Assembly: GCA_964538355.1 (NCBI GenBank)
Contig: CAZIFC010000021.1
Location: 1 to 38,601 of the forward strand
Direction: 5' to 3'
DNA: 38,601 nucleotides
Source: Bilophila sp964538355
GTDB taxonomy: Bacteria; Desulfobacterota; Desulfovibrionia; Desulfovibrionales; Desulfovibrionaceae
Every line of letters starts with the position of its first letter. Position 1 is the first letter of the stretch. This document shows, one piece after another, positions 7,648 to 18,967 of this stretch. The notes under the pieces were generated by a model. That model worked only from the letters and a program-made list of their open reading frames with translations, made no database searches and was not told the DNA's origin. The position numbers and the translations under genes were made by a program.

Positions 7648-7988
7648 TTGATTTCCTCTGTAATGGTGAAGCGTCTCTTTGGTCCAGTACCCTGAGGGCA
7701 TGATTCGTTTGAAAAGAAACGCTCCGCCGCACAATCCCCCAAAGAGGTATTTTCCGTCCGAAAACAGAAAACAGCTCTTGCAGGAGATCAGATTAAACGG
7801 TTCCCGCACAAAAATCCAGTACACGGATGCCCGCTGGCATGGGCTATGCAACATGCGAAGGCGAAAAACGAACAGGCCCGTTGCCGGGCGCAACAGGCCG
7901 CACCGCCTCCGCTCCCTTTGACGGTAGGCGTAAAATCGGCTATAAAGACAATAATCACTGTCCCTTTCACTGACGGAAAGAAAACCGC
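7648..7988. other. Divergent intergenic region between dctP-like and antiporter genes
   Basis: 341 bp separating two divergent genes. It holds the antiporter promoter (7918-7946) and, upstream of that, an interrupted dyad around GTTGC-CGGGC-GCAAC (about 7880-7894, flanked on both sides by GGCC). The half facing the DctP gene (7648-7850) must contain its promoter, but I could not find convincing -35/-10 boxes. No ORF is credible. Confidence 0.5.
7918..7946 (+). promoter_or_regulatory. Sigma70-type promoter of the K+/H+ antiporter gene
   Basis: TTGACG (7918-7923), a 17-base spacer and TATAAA (7941-7946). Both hexamers are one mismatch from consensus and the spacing is ideal. The expected transcript start near 7953 leaves a leader of about 36 bases before the ATG at 7989. 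Confidence 0.65.
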
Positions 7989-9587
7989 ATGTCCATCTAT
8001 ATCCTTACTGCCGCCGCCATTATTCTGCTTTGTCTCATGCTCAACAAGCTGTCCGGCAAGCTCGGCGTCCCCACGCTTGCCCTGTTCATCCTGCTGGGTA
8101 TGCTCTTCGGATCGGATGGCCTGCTCAAAATCCACTTTGACGACTACGTCACGACGGAACGCATCTGCACCGTCGCCCTGATTTTCATCATTTTTTATGG
8201 TGGATTCGACACATCATGGCGTCAGGCGCGCCCCGTGGCACTCAAAGCGGGGCTGCTCTCTTCCCTGGGCGTCCTGCTCACGGCGGGGCTGACGGGGGCT
8301 TTCTGCCATTACGCGATGGGCTTCGCCTTTTGGGAAAGCATGCTCATCGGGGCCATCATCAGCTCGACCGACGCGGCTTCGGTCTTCAGCATCCTGCGTT
8401 CCAAAAGGCTGGGCCTGAAAAACGGCACCGCCTCCATGCTCGAAATCGAAAGCGGCAGCAACGACCCCTTCGCCTACATGCTGACGCTGCTGGTTCTTTC
8501 CGTCATGAAAGGCAGTTTTGACAGCCAGGCCCTGCCGCTCATGCTGGTGCAGCAAGTCCTTCTGGGCGCGGCCTGCGGTGCGGGAACCGGTGCGGTTTCC
8601 GCGTGGGCATTGCGCCGTTTCAAGCTGACGGTGGAAGGGTTTGATACCGTGCTTGTCTTCGGGATGGCCCTCATCGCCTACGCCGGGGCGGACTCACTGG
8701 GCGGGAACGGCTATCTGAGCGTATATCTCTTTGGTATCGTTCTGGGAAACTCCCCGCTGAAAAACAAAAAAACGCTGGTTCATTTTTTCAACGGCCTAAC
8801 CGGGCTTATGCAGATCCTCATCTTCTTTTTGATGGGCCTGCTTTCCTTTCCGTCACAGCTGCTCCACATCTGCCTGCCCGCTCTCGGCATAGCACTCTTC
8901 CTGACCTTTGTGGCGCGTCCGCTTTCAGTCTTCGCCATCCTTACCCCCTTCCGCTGCCCGCTGAACCAGCAACTGCTGGTTTCATGGACAGGGCTTCGCG
9001 GTGCGGCCTCCATCGTCTTCGCCATCATGGCGACCGTAGATCCCGCCCACACCAACAACGATGTCTTCCATATCACGTTTTTCATCGTGCTCTTCTCCAT
9101 TTTCCTGCAGGGTTCCCTCCTGCCGTTCATGGCCCGCAGGCTCCACATGATCGACGACAACGCCAATGTCATGAAGACGTTCAGCGACTACACGGAAGAG
9201 GTCCCTCTCCAGTGCATCAAAATAACCGTGGGAGAAGCGCATCCTTGGGCCAATATCCGGGTCAGGGATATCTGTTCGACGCCGGGAATGCTGCTCGCCA
9301 TGATCCTGCGCGACAAAGAGCGGCTTATCCCGCACGGGGATACCCTGCTCCTCCCGGGAGACACCGTGTTCATCACGGCTCTCTCCACCGGGGACAAGGA
9401 AGAACTCCACCTTGCCGAAATCCCCATCGACAAGGACAATACATGGATTGGCAGCACCTTGCGAGACATACCCGCCGATGATGAACGGCTTATCATAGCC
9501 ATCCAGCGGAAAAATGAGGTCGTCATCCCCAACGGCCAGACCGTCATCCGCCTCAACGACGTGCTGCTTGTCAGCAGGGCCGGATAG
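7989..9587 (+). CDS. nhaP2: K+/H+ antiporter, NhaP2/CvrA type
   Basis: A 532-residue cation/proton antiporter of the CPA1 type. Residues 1 to about 385 are a run of hydrophobic helices, including the core motif around ISSTDAASVF and the ESGSNDPFAYML segment that carries the conserved acidic ion-site residues. The following ~145 residues are cytoplasmic and match a TrkA-C-type regulatory domain (EEVPLQCIKITVGEAHPWANIRVRDI, then LIPHGDTLLLPGDTVFI), with a second similar half ending in LNDVLLVSRAG. This architecture is that of NhaP2, which exports K+ or NH4+ in exchange for protons and helps regulate cell volume. It is monocistronic behind its own promoter. The gene symbol rests on architecture only. 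Confidence 0.88.
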   Translation: MSIYILTAAAIILLCLMLNKLSGKLGVPTLALFILLGMLFGSDGLLKIHFDDYVTTERICTVALIFIIFYGGFDTSWRQARPVALKAGLLSSLGVLLTAGLTGAFCHYAMGFAFWESMLIGAIISSTDAASVFSILRSKRLGLKNGTASMLEIESGSNDPFAYMLTLLVLSVMKGSFDSQALPLMLVQQVLLGAACGAGTGAVSAWALRRFKLTVEGFDTVLVFGMALIAYAGADSLGGNGYLSVYLFGIVLGNSPLKNKKTLVHFFNGLTGLMQILIFFLMGLLSFPSQLLHICLPALGIALFLTFVARPLSVFAILTPFRCPLNQQLLVSWTGLRGAASIVFAIMATVDPAHTNNDVFHITFFIVLFSIFLQGSLLPFMARRLHMIDDNANVMKTFSDYTEEVPLQCIKITVGEAHPWANIRVRDICSTPGMLLAMILRDKERLIPHGDTLLLPGDTVFITALSTGDKEELHLAEIPIDKDNTWIGSTLRDIPADDERLIIAIQRKNEVVIPNGQTVIRLNDVLLVSRAG

Positions 9588-9960
9588 CAAACCCGCGCAA
9601 GGCACAGCATGACGGTGCGCCCGGCATCGGCACCCGTGCGTTTTGCCAGCGCGTAGCCGATGACCGCCGTTCTGTGCCTGTTCCTGTTTGAACGGAATAC
9701 GGGGTTGCAGCGGGGCATCCGCAGACACAAGAGGAAGTGTGCTCGCAAGATACGGGAATCCGCCCCCCGTCTCCCCCTCGGATTCGATGAGGAGCGCACG
9801 GAATCCGCAGCCCGCTCAGCTCCCAAAAACCGACTGAAGAAACAGCGGAAGGCGGGGGAAAACGCCCCGCCTTCCGCTGTGTTGCCGTACAGGCTGTACT
9901 TCTTTTTGTTGCTGCCAAGGCCGGGTTCAGGCCCCGCACCAAGCAGGGTGCTGCGGCATG
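9588..9960. other. Gap between convergent antiporter and DUF456 genes
   Basis: 373 bp with no credible gene. Besides the strong hairpin at 9843-9879, no terminator with a T-run was found for the plus-strand antiporter. The GC-rich stretch 9600-9840 shows nothing I can assign. Confidence 0.5.
9843..9879 (-). terminator. Terminator of the rsh-DUF456 operon
   Basis: A perfect 15-bp stem (9843-9857 with 9865-9879, CAGCGGAAGGCGGGG paired with its complement) and a 7-base loop. Read on the minus strand it is followed by TTTCTTC; read on the plus strand there is no T-run. It lies about 80 bases beyond the DUF456 stop. Confidence 0.7.
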
Positions 9961-10497
9961 CTACAGCGTCAGGACATCGGGATAGGGGGACATCTGGAAC
10001 ATGGCGTGATAGGTCAGGCCAAGCATGACCGCCCCGATGCCGCACTTTACGACAATACCGAGAAAGCGTCCGACCAGCGCACCCTTGGCGGCCTGCCGTG
10101 CCTCATAGTCGTCGCGGCCCTTTGCCCGCTCCATGAGATAGCACCCGACCCACGCGCCCACCAGCGCGCCGATGAACGCGCCAAGCCCGAAGAGCAGCGG
10201 AAGCCCCGCCAGCGCGCCCACCAGCGCGCCGAGCAGCCCGGCCCACATCCCGCTGGTGCTGGAGCCGTATTTCTTGCTCCCCCACCCTTGCGCGATGTAC
10301 TCCACAATCTCCCCGAAAACGGCAAGGCCGATCAGCATGCCGAAGAACACGACGCCCATGTCTCCGGGCGAAGGGTAAGAAAAACGCCACAGCCCGACAA
10401 GGCCAAGCATGATCCAGTTCGCCGGCAGCGTGATGATGTTCAACAGCAGCACGAAACCGAGCACCAGCAGAAACAGGGTCGGAAACAGGACTTCCAC
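9961..10497 (-). CDS. DUF456 family membrane protein
   Basis: A 178-residue inner-membrane protein matching the DUF456 pattern. It has hydrophobic helices with small-residue packing (LLGALVGALAGLPLLFGLGAFIGALVGAWVGCYLMER), the LPANWIMLGLVGLW opening, and an EYIAQGWGSKKYGSS loop typical of the family. The function is unknown. The start is GTG at 10497. Its GAGGAG ribosome binding site lies inside the final Glu-Glu codons of the upstream rsh gene, only three bases separate the genes, and the two are therefore translationally coupled. A terminator follows. Why a (p)ppGpp enzyme and a DUF456 protein share a transcript is not known. Confidence 0.85.
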   Translation of the reverse strand: MEVLFPTLFLLVLGFVLLLNIITLPANWIMLGLVGLWRFSYPSPGDMGVVFFGMLIGLAVFGEIVEYIAQGWGSKKYGSSTSGMWAGLLGALVGALAGLPLLFGLGAFIGALVGAWVGCYLMERAKGRDDYEARQAAKGALVGRFLGIVVKCGIGAVMLGLTYHAMFQMSPYPDVLTL

Positions 10498-10500
10498 AGC

Positions 10501-12717
<2,217 letters not shown>

Positions 12718-12786
12718 GGGCGCGTCCTATGATCTGAAAGGTGCGTGTTCGTCGCCGTTCCGTAATTGTGCGACGGTGCACAAACT

Positions 12787-14409
12787 CTAAGGCCGAACAC
12801 GGTTCCTCTGCAAGTCTTTGGGCACCCACCAGCGATCAAAATTGTACATGATGCCGTTCAGGGCGGGCTTGATCCCCTGAAAGCGCGCCTGAACGATGGG
12901 CAGCGCATACGGCACATACAGGAAACAGTACGGCTGCTCGGCATCAAGAATCTCCTGGATGCGGTCATACAGCACCTTGCGCCTGTCCTGATCCGCCAGG
13001 CTCCGGGCCTCAACGAGGAGCGCATCCACCTCGGCGTTGCGATAGCCCGTAAAGTTCAGGCCGCCGGGCTGGGCGCGGGAAGAGTGCCATACGTCATAGA
13101 TATCGGGATCGAGGGTGATGGTCCATGCGAGGATCAGCGCGTCAAACCGCCCCTTGTTGACGAATTCCTTGATAAAGGCCGCCCACTCCACCGTGCGGAT
13201 GCGGACGCTGATGCCCAGCTCCTTGAGCTGGCTCTGAATGATGATCGCGGTCTTGATGCGCGCATCGTTCCCCTGATTGACCAGTATGGTGAAGGCAAAG
13301 GGCGTGCCGTCACGCTCCAGCATGCCATCCCCGTTTTTTTGCCATCCGGCCTCGGCCAGAAGCCTGCGGGCCTCGTCCATGTTCTGCCGCATGGGCGTGA
13401 GCCTGTCGTTATAGGCCCACGTTCCGGGCTTGTACGGCCCGACCGTGGGCACGCCCTGCCCGAGCAGGACGCCATCGATGAGCGACTGGCGATCAATGGA
13501 CATGGAAACGGCCCGGCGCACCCGCACATCCTGAAAGAAGGGATGCGACAGGTTAAAGCCCAAAAAGGTATAGCTGAAGGAAAGGTAGCGGTACTTTTTC
13601 CAGTTTTCATCCCATTGCCGGCCCTGCGTCTGGCGCAGGTACTGCTGGGGGGAAAGCGACATCATGTCAAGTTTTCCGGCTTTCAGCTCCAGAAACATGG
13701 TGGAGGGATCGGGGATGATCCGGTAGACCACCTCGTCCAGATTGGGGCGTCCCTCAAAATAGGTTTCGGAAGCCTCCAGCCTGAGCAAAGACCCCGCACT
13801 CCACTCGGCAAGCCGGAACGGGCCAGCCCCGATGGGCTTGCGGGCCACGGGCGTCGTCATGAGATCCTGCCCTTCCAGCACATGCCTGGGCAGGATGGCC
13901 CCCATCCACGTCATCAGCGACCGGGCAAAGGGCTTTTCGTAACGCACCTCGAAAGAAAGCGGGCCTGTCTTTGTAAACGACTGGATCGCCAAAAAATCTC
14001 CGGCATAGGCCGTAGGCGTCTTGGGATCGATCATCAGCTTGTAGGTGAATTCGACATCATCCGCCGTCAGCGGCACGCCGTCTTCCCAGCGGAGGTCGTC
14101 ACGGAGCACGAACTTGAGAAGCCTGCCCTCTTCAAGCACCTCATAGGAAGCCGCCGCCCAGGGAACAATCTGCAAGTCCTTGTCGTATTTGAGAGGAGCG
14201 ATATACAGCATCCCGGAGATCTCGCCGGAAGCGGAATCCGACGCCATATACGGAATGAGGTTCGCCGGTTCGCCTATGGTTCCCATAAGGATGCGCCCGC
14301 CGGTGACAGGCTCGCCGGCATCCTCCGCCGCAAAAAGCTCCCGGGAAGGAACGATTGTCGACAAAACGGCCCAACAAACAAAAAACAGAATTATCTCAAT
14401 TTTTTTCAT
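12787..14409 (-). CDS. ABC transporter substrate-binding protein, family 5 (peptide/nickel OppA/DppA-like)
   Basis: A 540-residue periplasmic receptor. The signal peptide spans about residues 1-28 (MKKIEIILFFVCWAVLSTIV to LFAA). The mature part shows SBP_bac_5 features: GGRILMGTIGEPANLIPYMASDSAS, then LKFVLRDDLRWEDGVPLTADDVEFTY, the family's best-known signature. Later come PIGAGPFRLAEW, RVRRAVSMSIDRQSLIDGVLLGQG and NMDEARRLLAEAGW. Length is normal. No permease or ATPase gene is adjacent, so it must work with components encoded elsewhere. It lies 69 bases upstream of rsh on the same strand; whether the two are cotranscribed is unclear. Oligopeptides, dipeptides, nickel or haem are family ligands; none can be chosen from the sequence. 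Confidence 0.92.
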   Translation of the reverse strand: MKKIEIILFFVCWAVLSTIVPSRELFAAEDAGEPVTGGRILMGTIGEPANLIPYMASDSASGEISGMLYIAPLKYDKDLQIVPWAAASYEVLEEGRLLKFVLRDDLRWEDGVPLTADDVEFTYKLMIDPKTPTAYAGDFLAIQSFTKTGPLSFEVRYEKPFARSLMTWMGAILPRHVLEGQDLMTTPVARKPIGAGPFRLAEWSAGSLLRLEASETYFEGRPNLDEVVYRIIPDPSTMFLELKAGKLDMMSLSPQQYLRQTQGRQWDENWKKYRYLSFSYTFLGFNLSHPFFQDVRVRRAVSMSIDRQSLIDGVLLGQGVPTVGPYKPGTWAYNDRLTPMRQNMDEARRLLAEAGWQKNGDGMLERDGTPFAFTILVNQGNDARIKTAIIIQSQLKELGISVRIRTVEWAAFIKEFVNKGRFDALILAWTITLDPDIYDVWHSSRAQPGGLNFTGYRNAEVDALLVEARSLADQDRRKVLYDRIQEILDAEQPYCFLYVPYALPIVQARFQGIKPALNGIMYNFDRWWVPKDLQRNRVRP

Positions 14410-14711
14410 ACGGATTCCGGGCTACTTGTAAAAAATTTCTCGAAAATAGTCATAACATACTTGCCTACCCTTGAAAACAGACGATTCTTGGCATACAACG
14501 ATAATATAAGACTCATCGTTTATACAGATCGCGCATGCCACCGCATCCCTGAAACCATCCGGTTTCGCTTGGAAACTTGATTTTTTTCCTGTAATGCCGA
14601 AAGAATCCAAACACTGAGGGCTTCCGGCGGGAAGCCGTGGATAACTTATGTGCATTGAACAAGGACACAGGCTGTTGCCGCGCCATGACAGAAGCAAGGA
14701 CAACTGAAAAA
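14410..14711. other. AT-rich divergent region between the binding protein and SNF2 genes
   Basis: 302 bp, clearly AT-rich at 14410-14530, with promoters for both divergent genes expected. A TTGAAA-17-TACAAC arrangement (14471-14499) is a weak plus-strand candidate. A short dyad ACGAT...ATCGT lies just beyond it. In-frame GTG (14637) and ATG (14685) codons upstream of the chosen SNF2 start have poorer ribosome binding sites. No separate gene is seen. Confidence 0.4.
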
Positions 14712-17700
14712 ATGAACGTACGCGAGGAAAGTGCCGCCCGCGCCCTGCTCCAGGGATTTCTGAAAGACTCCGTCCCCGAATATATCCAGGACACGGGGCA
14801 GGAAATTCTGAACAGCGGCGGCGTCCACAAGCTGACTATCCAAAAGGAAGGGGACAGCTGGGACGTGGAAGGCATCGTCCAGGGTGAGGACTTTCAAAAT
14901 TATTCTTCCCATTTACTGCTAAATCTGACCGATTCGCAGACATCCTACAACTGCAACTGCCACGAAGCGTTCATGGGGGTCTGCCGTCATGTCGCGGCTA
15001 CCGCCCTGAAGATGTTTGCCGATCTCGACAAGGACTATGGCGCACCCGAAGAGCCTCAGCAGCGGCTCAACACCGAATGGAGGCAGAGCTTCCGCAGTTT
15101 CTTTTCCAGCTCGCTTGAGCCGGAAACAGGTCGCCATTACTTTATTTTCAGGTTCTATCCCGAGCCGGGCCGCCTGATTGTCGCGCTTTTCCGGGCACGG
15201 CAGAACAAGACCGGACTCTCCACCGTGCATCAGGAAACCTCGCTGGAACAGATCCTGCGAAACCCCGAATGGTGCGATCAGTCCCCCCAGCTCCTGCAGG
15301 TTGCCCGGCAGATCGGGCACTATCTTGACTATTATGGCCACCGGATCGAGATCCCCGAAGGGCTTGTCTCGTGGTTTTTCTGGTCTATCCGCCGTGAATA
15401 CTACATGTTCTGGAAGGATACCGACATCCCGTGCACCATCGTGGGCACGCCGCTGACCGTCAAGCTCCGCCCGAGCCTCGACGAGGACGGCCTGCGCTTT
15501 GACGTGATGCTCCAGCGCGGCGACAAAAAGCCCTTCTCCATTACAGAAGAAGACAGCGAGATCACCTTCCACGGGCAGATGCCGCTGTGGGTCTGCTGGA
15601 ACCAGAGCTTTTATCCGGTCCAGACGAGCCTGTCGCCTTCGCTGGTGAAGCAGCTTGTCGCCAACCATCCCATGGTTCCGCAGGACAACATCTCCGAATT
15701 CCTTGACCGGGTGTGGGCACGCCTGCCCGCCTCCGAGCTTTACGAACCGGACGAATTCCTCAAGATCATGGGGCCGATCTTCCAGCCCGCAACCTATGAT
15801 CCCAAGCTCTTCCTCGACGAGGAAGGGAGCCTCCTCACGCTCGAGGTCCAGAATACCTACGAGACGGTGCACGGCGAATTCATTCTGCCCGGGCCGAACC
15901 CGGATTTCCAGACCGGCAGCTATGTTTTTGAAGGGCATACCTTCCTGGTCCGCCGCGATCAGACCGAAGAGGCCGCGCTCATGGCGCAGCTGGCGGAAAT
16001 GCATTTCCAGCCCAGAAGCAACAGGCTGTGGTTCATGGAACCGGAAGAAGCCATCGCCTTCCTGCTCGACTCCTACCCCACGCTGGTGGAAAACTGGCGC
16101 GTGTACGGAGAAAAGGCCCTCACCCGCTACAAGGTGCGGATGTCGCAGCCGATCATTTCCGCCAAGGTGGAGAGCAACGAAAAGGAAAAGTGGTTCAGCC
16201 TCGATATCGATGTGGAATACGACGGCCAGCATCTGCCGCTCGAACGCATCTGGAAGGCATGGGTACGCGGCCGCCGCTATGTGCAGCTCAAGGACGGCTC
16301 CTACACCAGCCTGCCGGAATCGTGGCTGGAAAAGCTGGCCCACAAGCTGCAGGCCCTCGGCTTTGATCCGACCAAGCCGCCCAAGCACCAGTTCAAGCAG
16401 TTCGAAGCCCCCGTGCTCGACAACCTGCTGGAGGATTTGCCCAACGCGGAAACGGACTCCTTCTGGAACTCGCTGCGCGAAAAGGTGCGGAACTTTACGG
16501 AAGTTACCCCGGTCGAAACGCCCAAGGGACTCAACGCGACGCTCCGCAACTACCAGTTGCAGGGTGTGTCGTATCTGAACTTCCTCAGCGAATACGGCTT
16601 CGGCGGCATCCTTGCCGACGAAATGGGCCTCGGCAAGACCATCCAGACGCTTTCATTCATCCAGCACATGATCAACCACGGTCACGACGGTCCCAACCTC
16701 ATCGTCGTGCCCACCTCGGTGCTGCCCAACTGGGAACGCGAATCCGAAAAGTTCGTACCCCACCTGAAACGCCTGATCATCTACGGAACCCGCCGCGAGG
16801 GGATGTTCCGCAAGGTGGCGGATTCCGACATCGTGGTCACGACCTACGCCCTGCTCCGCCGCGACCTTGAAGAGCTGGAAAAGCACTACTTCAACTCGAT
16901 CATCCTCGACGAGGCGCAGAACATCAAGAACCCGAACACCATCACGGCCCGTTCGGTGCGTTCCATCAAGGCCCGGATGCGTCTGTGCCTGTCGGGTACG
17001 CCCATTGAAAACAACCTGTTCGAGCTGTGGTCCCTGTTCGAATTCCTCATGCCGGGCTTCCTCGGCTCGCAGCACGCCTTCCAGCGCGGGGTGGTCAAGC
17101 CCATCCGCGACGGAGACGGGGAAAGCCTCGAATACCTGCGCTCCCGCGTGAAGCCGTTCATCCTGCGCCGTACCAAGGCGGAGGTGGCGAAGGATCTGCC
17201 GCCGAAGATCGAGAACGTGACGTACTGCAACATGACGGACGAACAGGCCGAACTCTACGCGGCCCTGACCCGCAAGCTCCGCGATCAGGTTCTTGCCGAC
17301 GTGGAGAGCAAGGGCATGGCGAAAAGCCAGATGTCCATTCTCGACGCCCTGCTCAAGCTCCGCCAGATCTGTTGCCATCCGCGCCTGCTCAAGGTGGACA
17401 TGCCCGGCTTCTCGACCGGCAGCCTCCCCTCCGGCAAGTTCGAGGCCTTCAAGGACATGATTTTCGACGTGGTGGACGGCGGGCACAAGGTGCTGGTCTT
17501 CTCCCAGTTCGTGCAGATGCTGCAAATCATCCGCGGCTGGCTCCAGCTGACGGACATCCCCTTCTGCTATCTGGACGGAACCAGCAAGGACCGCCTCGAT
17601 CAGGTGGACCGCTTCAACAACAGCCCGGACATCCCGATCTTCCTGATCTCGTTGAAGGCGGGCGGCACGGGCATCAACCTGACCTCGGCAGACTACGTCA

Positions 17701-17936
17701 TCCACTACGATCCGTGGTGGAACCCCGCCGTGGAAAGCCAGGCCACCGACCGCACGCACCGTATCGGGCAGACGCGGCAGGTCTTCTCCTACAAGCTGAT
17801 CTGCCAGAATACCGTGGAAGAAAAAATCCTGAAGCTTCAGGAAATGAAACGCGGCGTCGCCGAGGCCGTCATCCCGGGTCAGGACACCTGGAAGTCCCTC
17901 ACCAAGGAAGACTTGGAAATGCTGTTTGAAGTATAA
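14712..17936 (+). CDS. SNF2-family DEAD/DEAH helicase with SWIM zinc finger
   Basis: A large cytoplasmic ATPase of 1074 residues (longer if GTG 14637 or ATG 14685 is used; ATG 14712 has AAGGA upstream). Near the N-terminus is a SWIM finger, CNC-x7-CRH (Cys81, Cys83, Cys91, His93). A long middle region of SNF2-associated sequence follows. The SNF2 motor starts around residue 610: LADEMGLGKT (motif I, about 633), LDEAQNIKN (motif II, about 732), LSGTPIENNL (III), and in the second RecA lobe GGTGINLTSADYVIHYDPWWNP and TDRTHRIGQTR (V and VI). Such bacterial SWIM-SNF2 proteins are thought to translocate on DNA and remodel protein-DNA or transcription complexes, but their cellular role is poorly known. 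It is monocistronic and followed by hairpins and a terminator. Confidence 0.93.
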   Translation: MNVREESAARALLQGFLKDSVPEYIQDTGQEILNSGGVHKLTIQKEGDSWDVEGIVQGEDFQNYSSHLLLNLTDSQTSYNCNCHEAFMGVCRHVAATALKMFADLDKDYGAPEEPQQRLNTEWRQSFRSFFSSSLEPETGRHYFIFRFYPEPGRLIVALFRARQNKTGLSTVHQETSLEQILRNPEWCDQSPQLLQVARQIGHYLDYYGHRIEIPEGLVSWFFWSIRREYYMFWKDTDIPCTIVGTPLTVKLRPSLDEDGLRFDVMLQRGDKKPFSITEEDSEITFHGQMPLWVCWNQSFYPVQTSLSPSLVKQLVANHPMVPQDNISEFLDRVWARLPASELYEPDEFLKIMGPIFQPATYDPKLFLDEEGSLLTLEVQNTYETVHGEFILPGPNPDFQTGSYVFEGHTFLVRRDQTEEAALMAQLAEMHFQPRSNRLWFMEPEEAIAFLLDSYPTLVENWRVYGEKALTRYKVRMSQPIISAKVESNEKEKWFSLDIDVEYDGQHLPLERIWKAWVRGRRYVQLKDGSYTSLPESWLEKLAHKLQALGFDPTKPPKHQFKQFEAPVLDNLLEDLPNAETDSFWNSLREKVRNFTEVTPVETPKGLNATLRNYQLQGVSYLNFLSEYGFGGILADEMGLGKTIQTLSFIQHMINHGHDGPNLIVVPTSVLPNWERESEKFVPHLKRLIIYGTRREGMFRKVADSDIVVTTYALLRRDLEELEKHYFNSIILDEAQNIKNPNTITARSVRSIKARMRLCLSGTPIENNLFELWSLFEFLMPGFLGSQHAFQRGVVKPIRDGDGESLEYLRSRVKPFILRRTKAEVAKDLPPKIENVTYCNMTDEQAELYAALTRKLRDQVLADVESKGMAKSQMSILDALLKLRQICCHPRLLKVDMPGFSTGSLPSGKFEAFKDMIFDVVDGGHKVLVFSQFVQMLQIIRGWLQLTDIPFCYLDGTSKDRLDQVDRFNNSPDIPIFLISLKAGGTGINLTSADYVIHYDPWWNPAVESQATDRTHRIGQTRQVFSYKLICQNTVEEKILKLQEMKRGVAEAVIPGQDTWKSLTKEDLEMLFEV

Positions 17937-17942
17937 GGGATC

Positions 17943-18007
17943 GGGGCGTTGCCTCGTGCCCCACCGGGGGGGGAATGCTTCCCCCCTCCGGCCCCCTCGC
18001 TAGGGGG
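17943..18007. repeat. Cluster of GGGG/CCCC hairpins between snf2 and pstA
   Basis: Three consecutive inverted repeats: GGGGC (17943-17947) with GCCCC; a G-run ending GGGGGGAA paired with TTCCCCCC around TGC, flanked by CCGG and TCCGG; and CCCCCT (17992-17997) with AGGGGG (18002-18007). The style resembles the GGGGnnTnnCCCC intergenic repeats common in Desulfovibrionaceae genomes. No second copy was found in this window. Confidence 0.45.
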
Positions 18008-18030
18008 TAGGGGAGATCCCTCCTATAGAA

Positions 18031-18060
18031 AAGGCGACTGCATTGCAGCCGCCTTTTTTC
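18031..18060. terminator. Bidirectional terminator between snf2 and pstA
   Basis: AAGGCG-A-CTGCA (18031-18042) pairs with TGCAG-C-CGCCTT (18044-18055) across one A/C mismatch and runs into six T residues on the plus strand. On the minus strand the stem is followed by TTTTC. It ends the SNF2 transcript and possibly the pstSCA transcript, whose last stop is at 18083. Confidence 0.75.
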
Positions 18061-18082
18061 GTGTTGGGGAAGAGAGGTCTGT

Positions 18083-18958
18083 TCAGCGTTTCTTCTGCAT
18101 GCGGTCGCGGATAACGATCGCCACAAAGTTCATGCCGAGGACGAGTACCAGCAGAATCAGGGCCGTCCCGTACTGGAGGGGGCGGGTCTTTTCGATTTCC
18201 GTTCCGGCGGTGGCCAGTACATACATATGGTACGGCAGGGACATCACTGCGCTGAAAACGGAGTCCGGCATCTTCGGCGTATAGAAGACGGCGGCGGTGA
18301 ACATGATGGCGGCGGTTTCCCCGGCGGCCCGGGCCAAACCGAGAATGGCCCCGGTCAGCATGCCGGGAATGGCGGCGGGGAGCACCACGCGGGCGATGGT
18401 CTGGCTCCGGGTCGCCCCGAGCGCAAGGGAGGCCTCACGCCACGAGTCGGGAACCTGCCGCAACGCCTCTTCGGTGGTGTTGATGATGACGGGCAGCGTC
18501 AGCACCGCCAGCGTCAGCACACCCGCCATCAGGCTTACGCCCATGCCGAGGAAGGTCACGAAAAAGGCCAGCCCGAACAGGCCGAACACCACCGAGGGAA
18601 CCCCGGCAAGGTTGCTGATGCCGAGGCGCAGATACCGGGTATAGCGTCCCCGCGAGCCGTACTCGTTGAGGTAGACGGCGGAGGCCACCCCGAGCGGGAA
18701 GGCTATCAGCATGGCTCCCACCGAAAGCAGAAACGTGCCCACGATGCAGGGCCATACGCCGCCCGCCGTCATCATCCGGCGCGGCGGTTCCGTCAAAAAT
18801 TCCCAGCTGATCGCGGGGCTTCCGTTCCAAAGCAGAAACGCGCACACGCCGAGCAGTGCCAGGATGTTGACGCCCGCAGCTGCCCGCAGCAGCCCGAACA
18901 TGAGGGTCTGCCTGCGCTGCCGCGAGGCGTTCTTGCTGTGAAAGGCGATCGTCGTCAT
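18083..18958 (-). CDS. pstA: Phosphate ABC transporter permease PstA
   Basis: A 291-residue inner-membrane subunit of the high-affinity phosphate importer. About six hydrophobic spans are visible. The PstA signature stretch appears as LNEYGSRGRYTRYLRLGISNLAGVPSVVFGLFGLAFF, and the EAA loop as LRQVPDSWREASLALGATRSQTIARVVLPAAIPGMLTGAILGLARAAGETA, which contacts the ATPase PstB. The start ATG lies 9 bases after the pstC stop. It forms the channel with PstC. The partner ATPase gene is on the other strand, about 4.7 kb away, in the phoBR arm of the same locus. Confidence 0.95.
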   Translation of the reverse strand: MTTIAFHSKNASRQRRQTLMFGLLRAAAGVNILALLGVCAFLLWNGSPAISWEFLTEPPRRMMTAGGVWPCIVGTFLLSVGAMLIAFPLGVASAVYLNEYGSRGRYTRYLRLGISNLAGVPSVVFGLFGLAFFVTFLGMGVSLMAGVLTLAVLTLPVIINTTEEALRQVPDSWREASLALGATRSQTIARVVLPAAIPGMLTGAILGLARAAGETAAIMFTAAVFYTPKMPDSVFSAVMSLPYHMYVLATAGTEIEKTRPLQYGTALILLVLVLGMNFVAIVIRDRMQKKR

Positions 18959-18967
18959 GAGGTATCC

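Noticed and set aside
14471..14499. TTGAAA-17-TACAAC as the SNF2 promoter
   Set aside because: Both hexamers are weak and the AT-rich region offers several equal alternatives; mentioned only in the gap entry.
12766..14580. Plus-strand frame of 604 codons antisense to the family-5 binding protein
   Set aside because: No domain, no ribosome binding site, and fully covered by a gene with clear family motifs.
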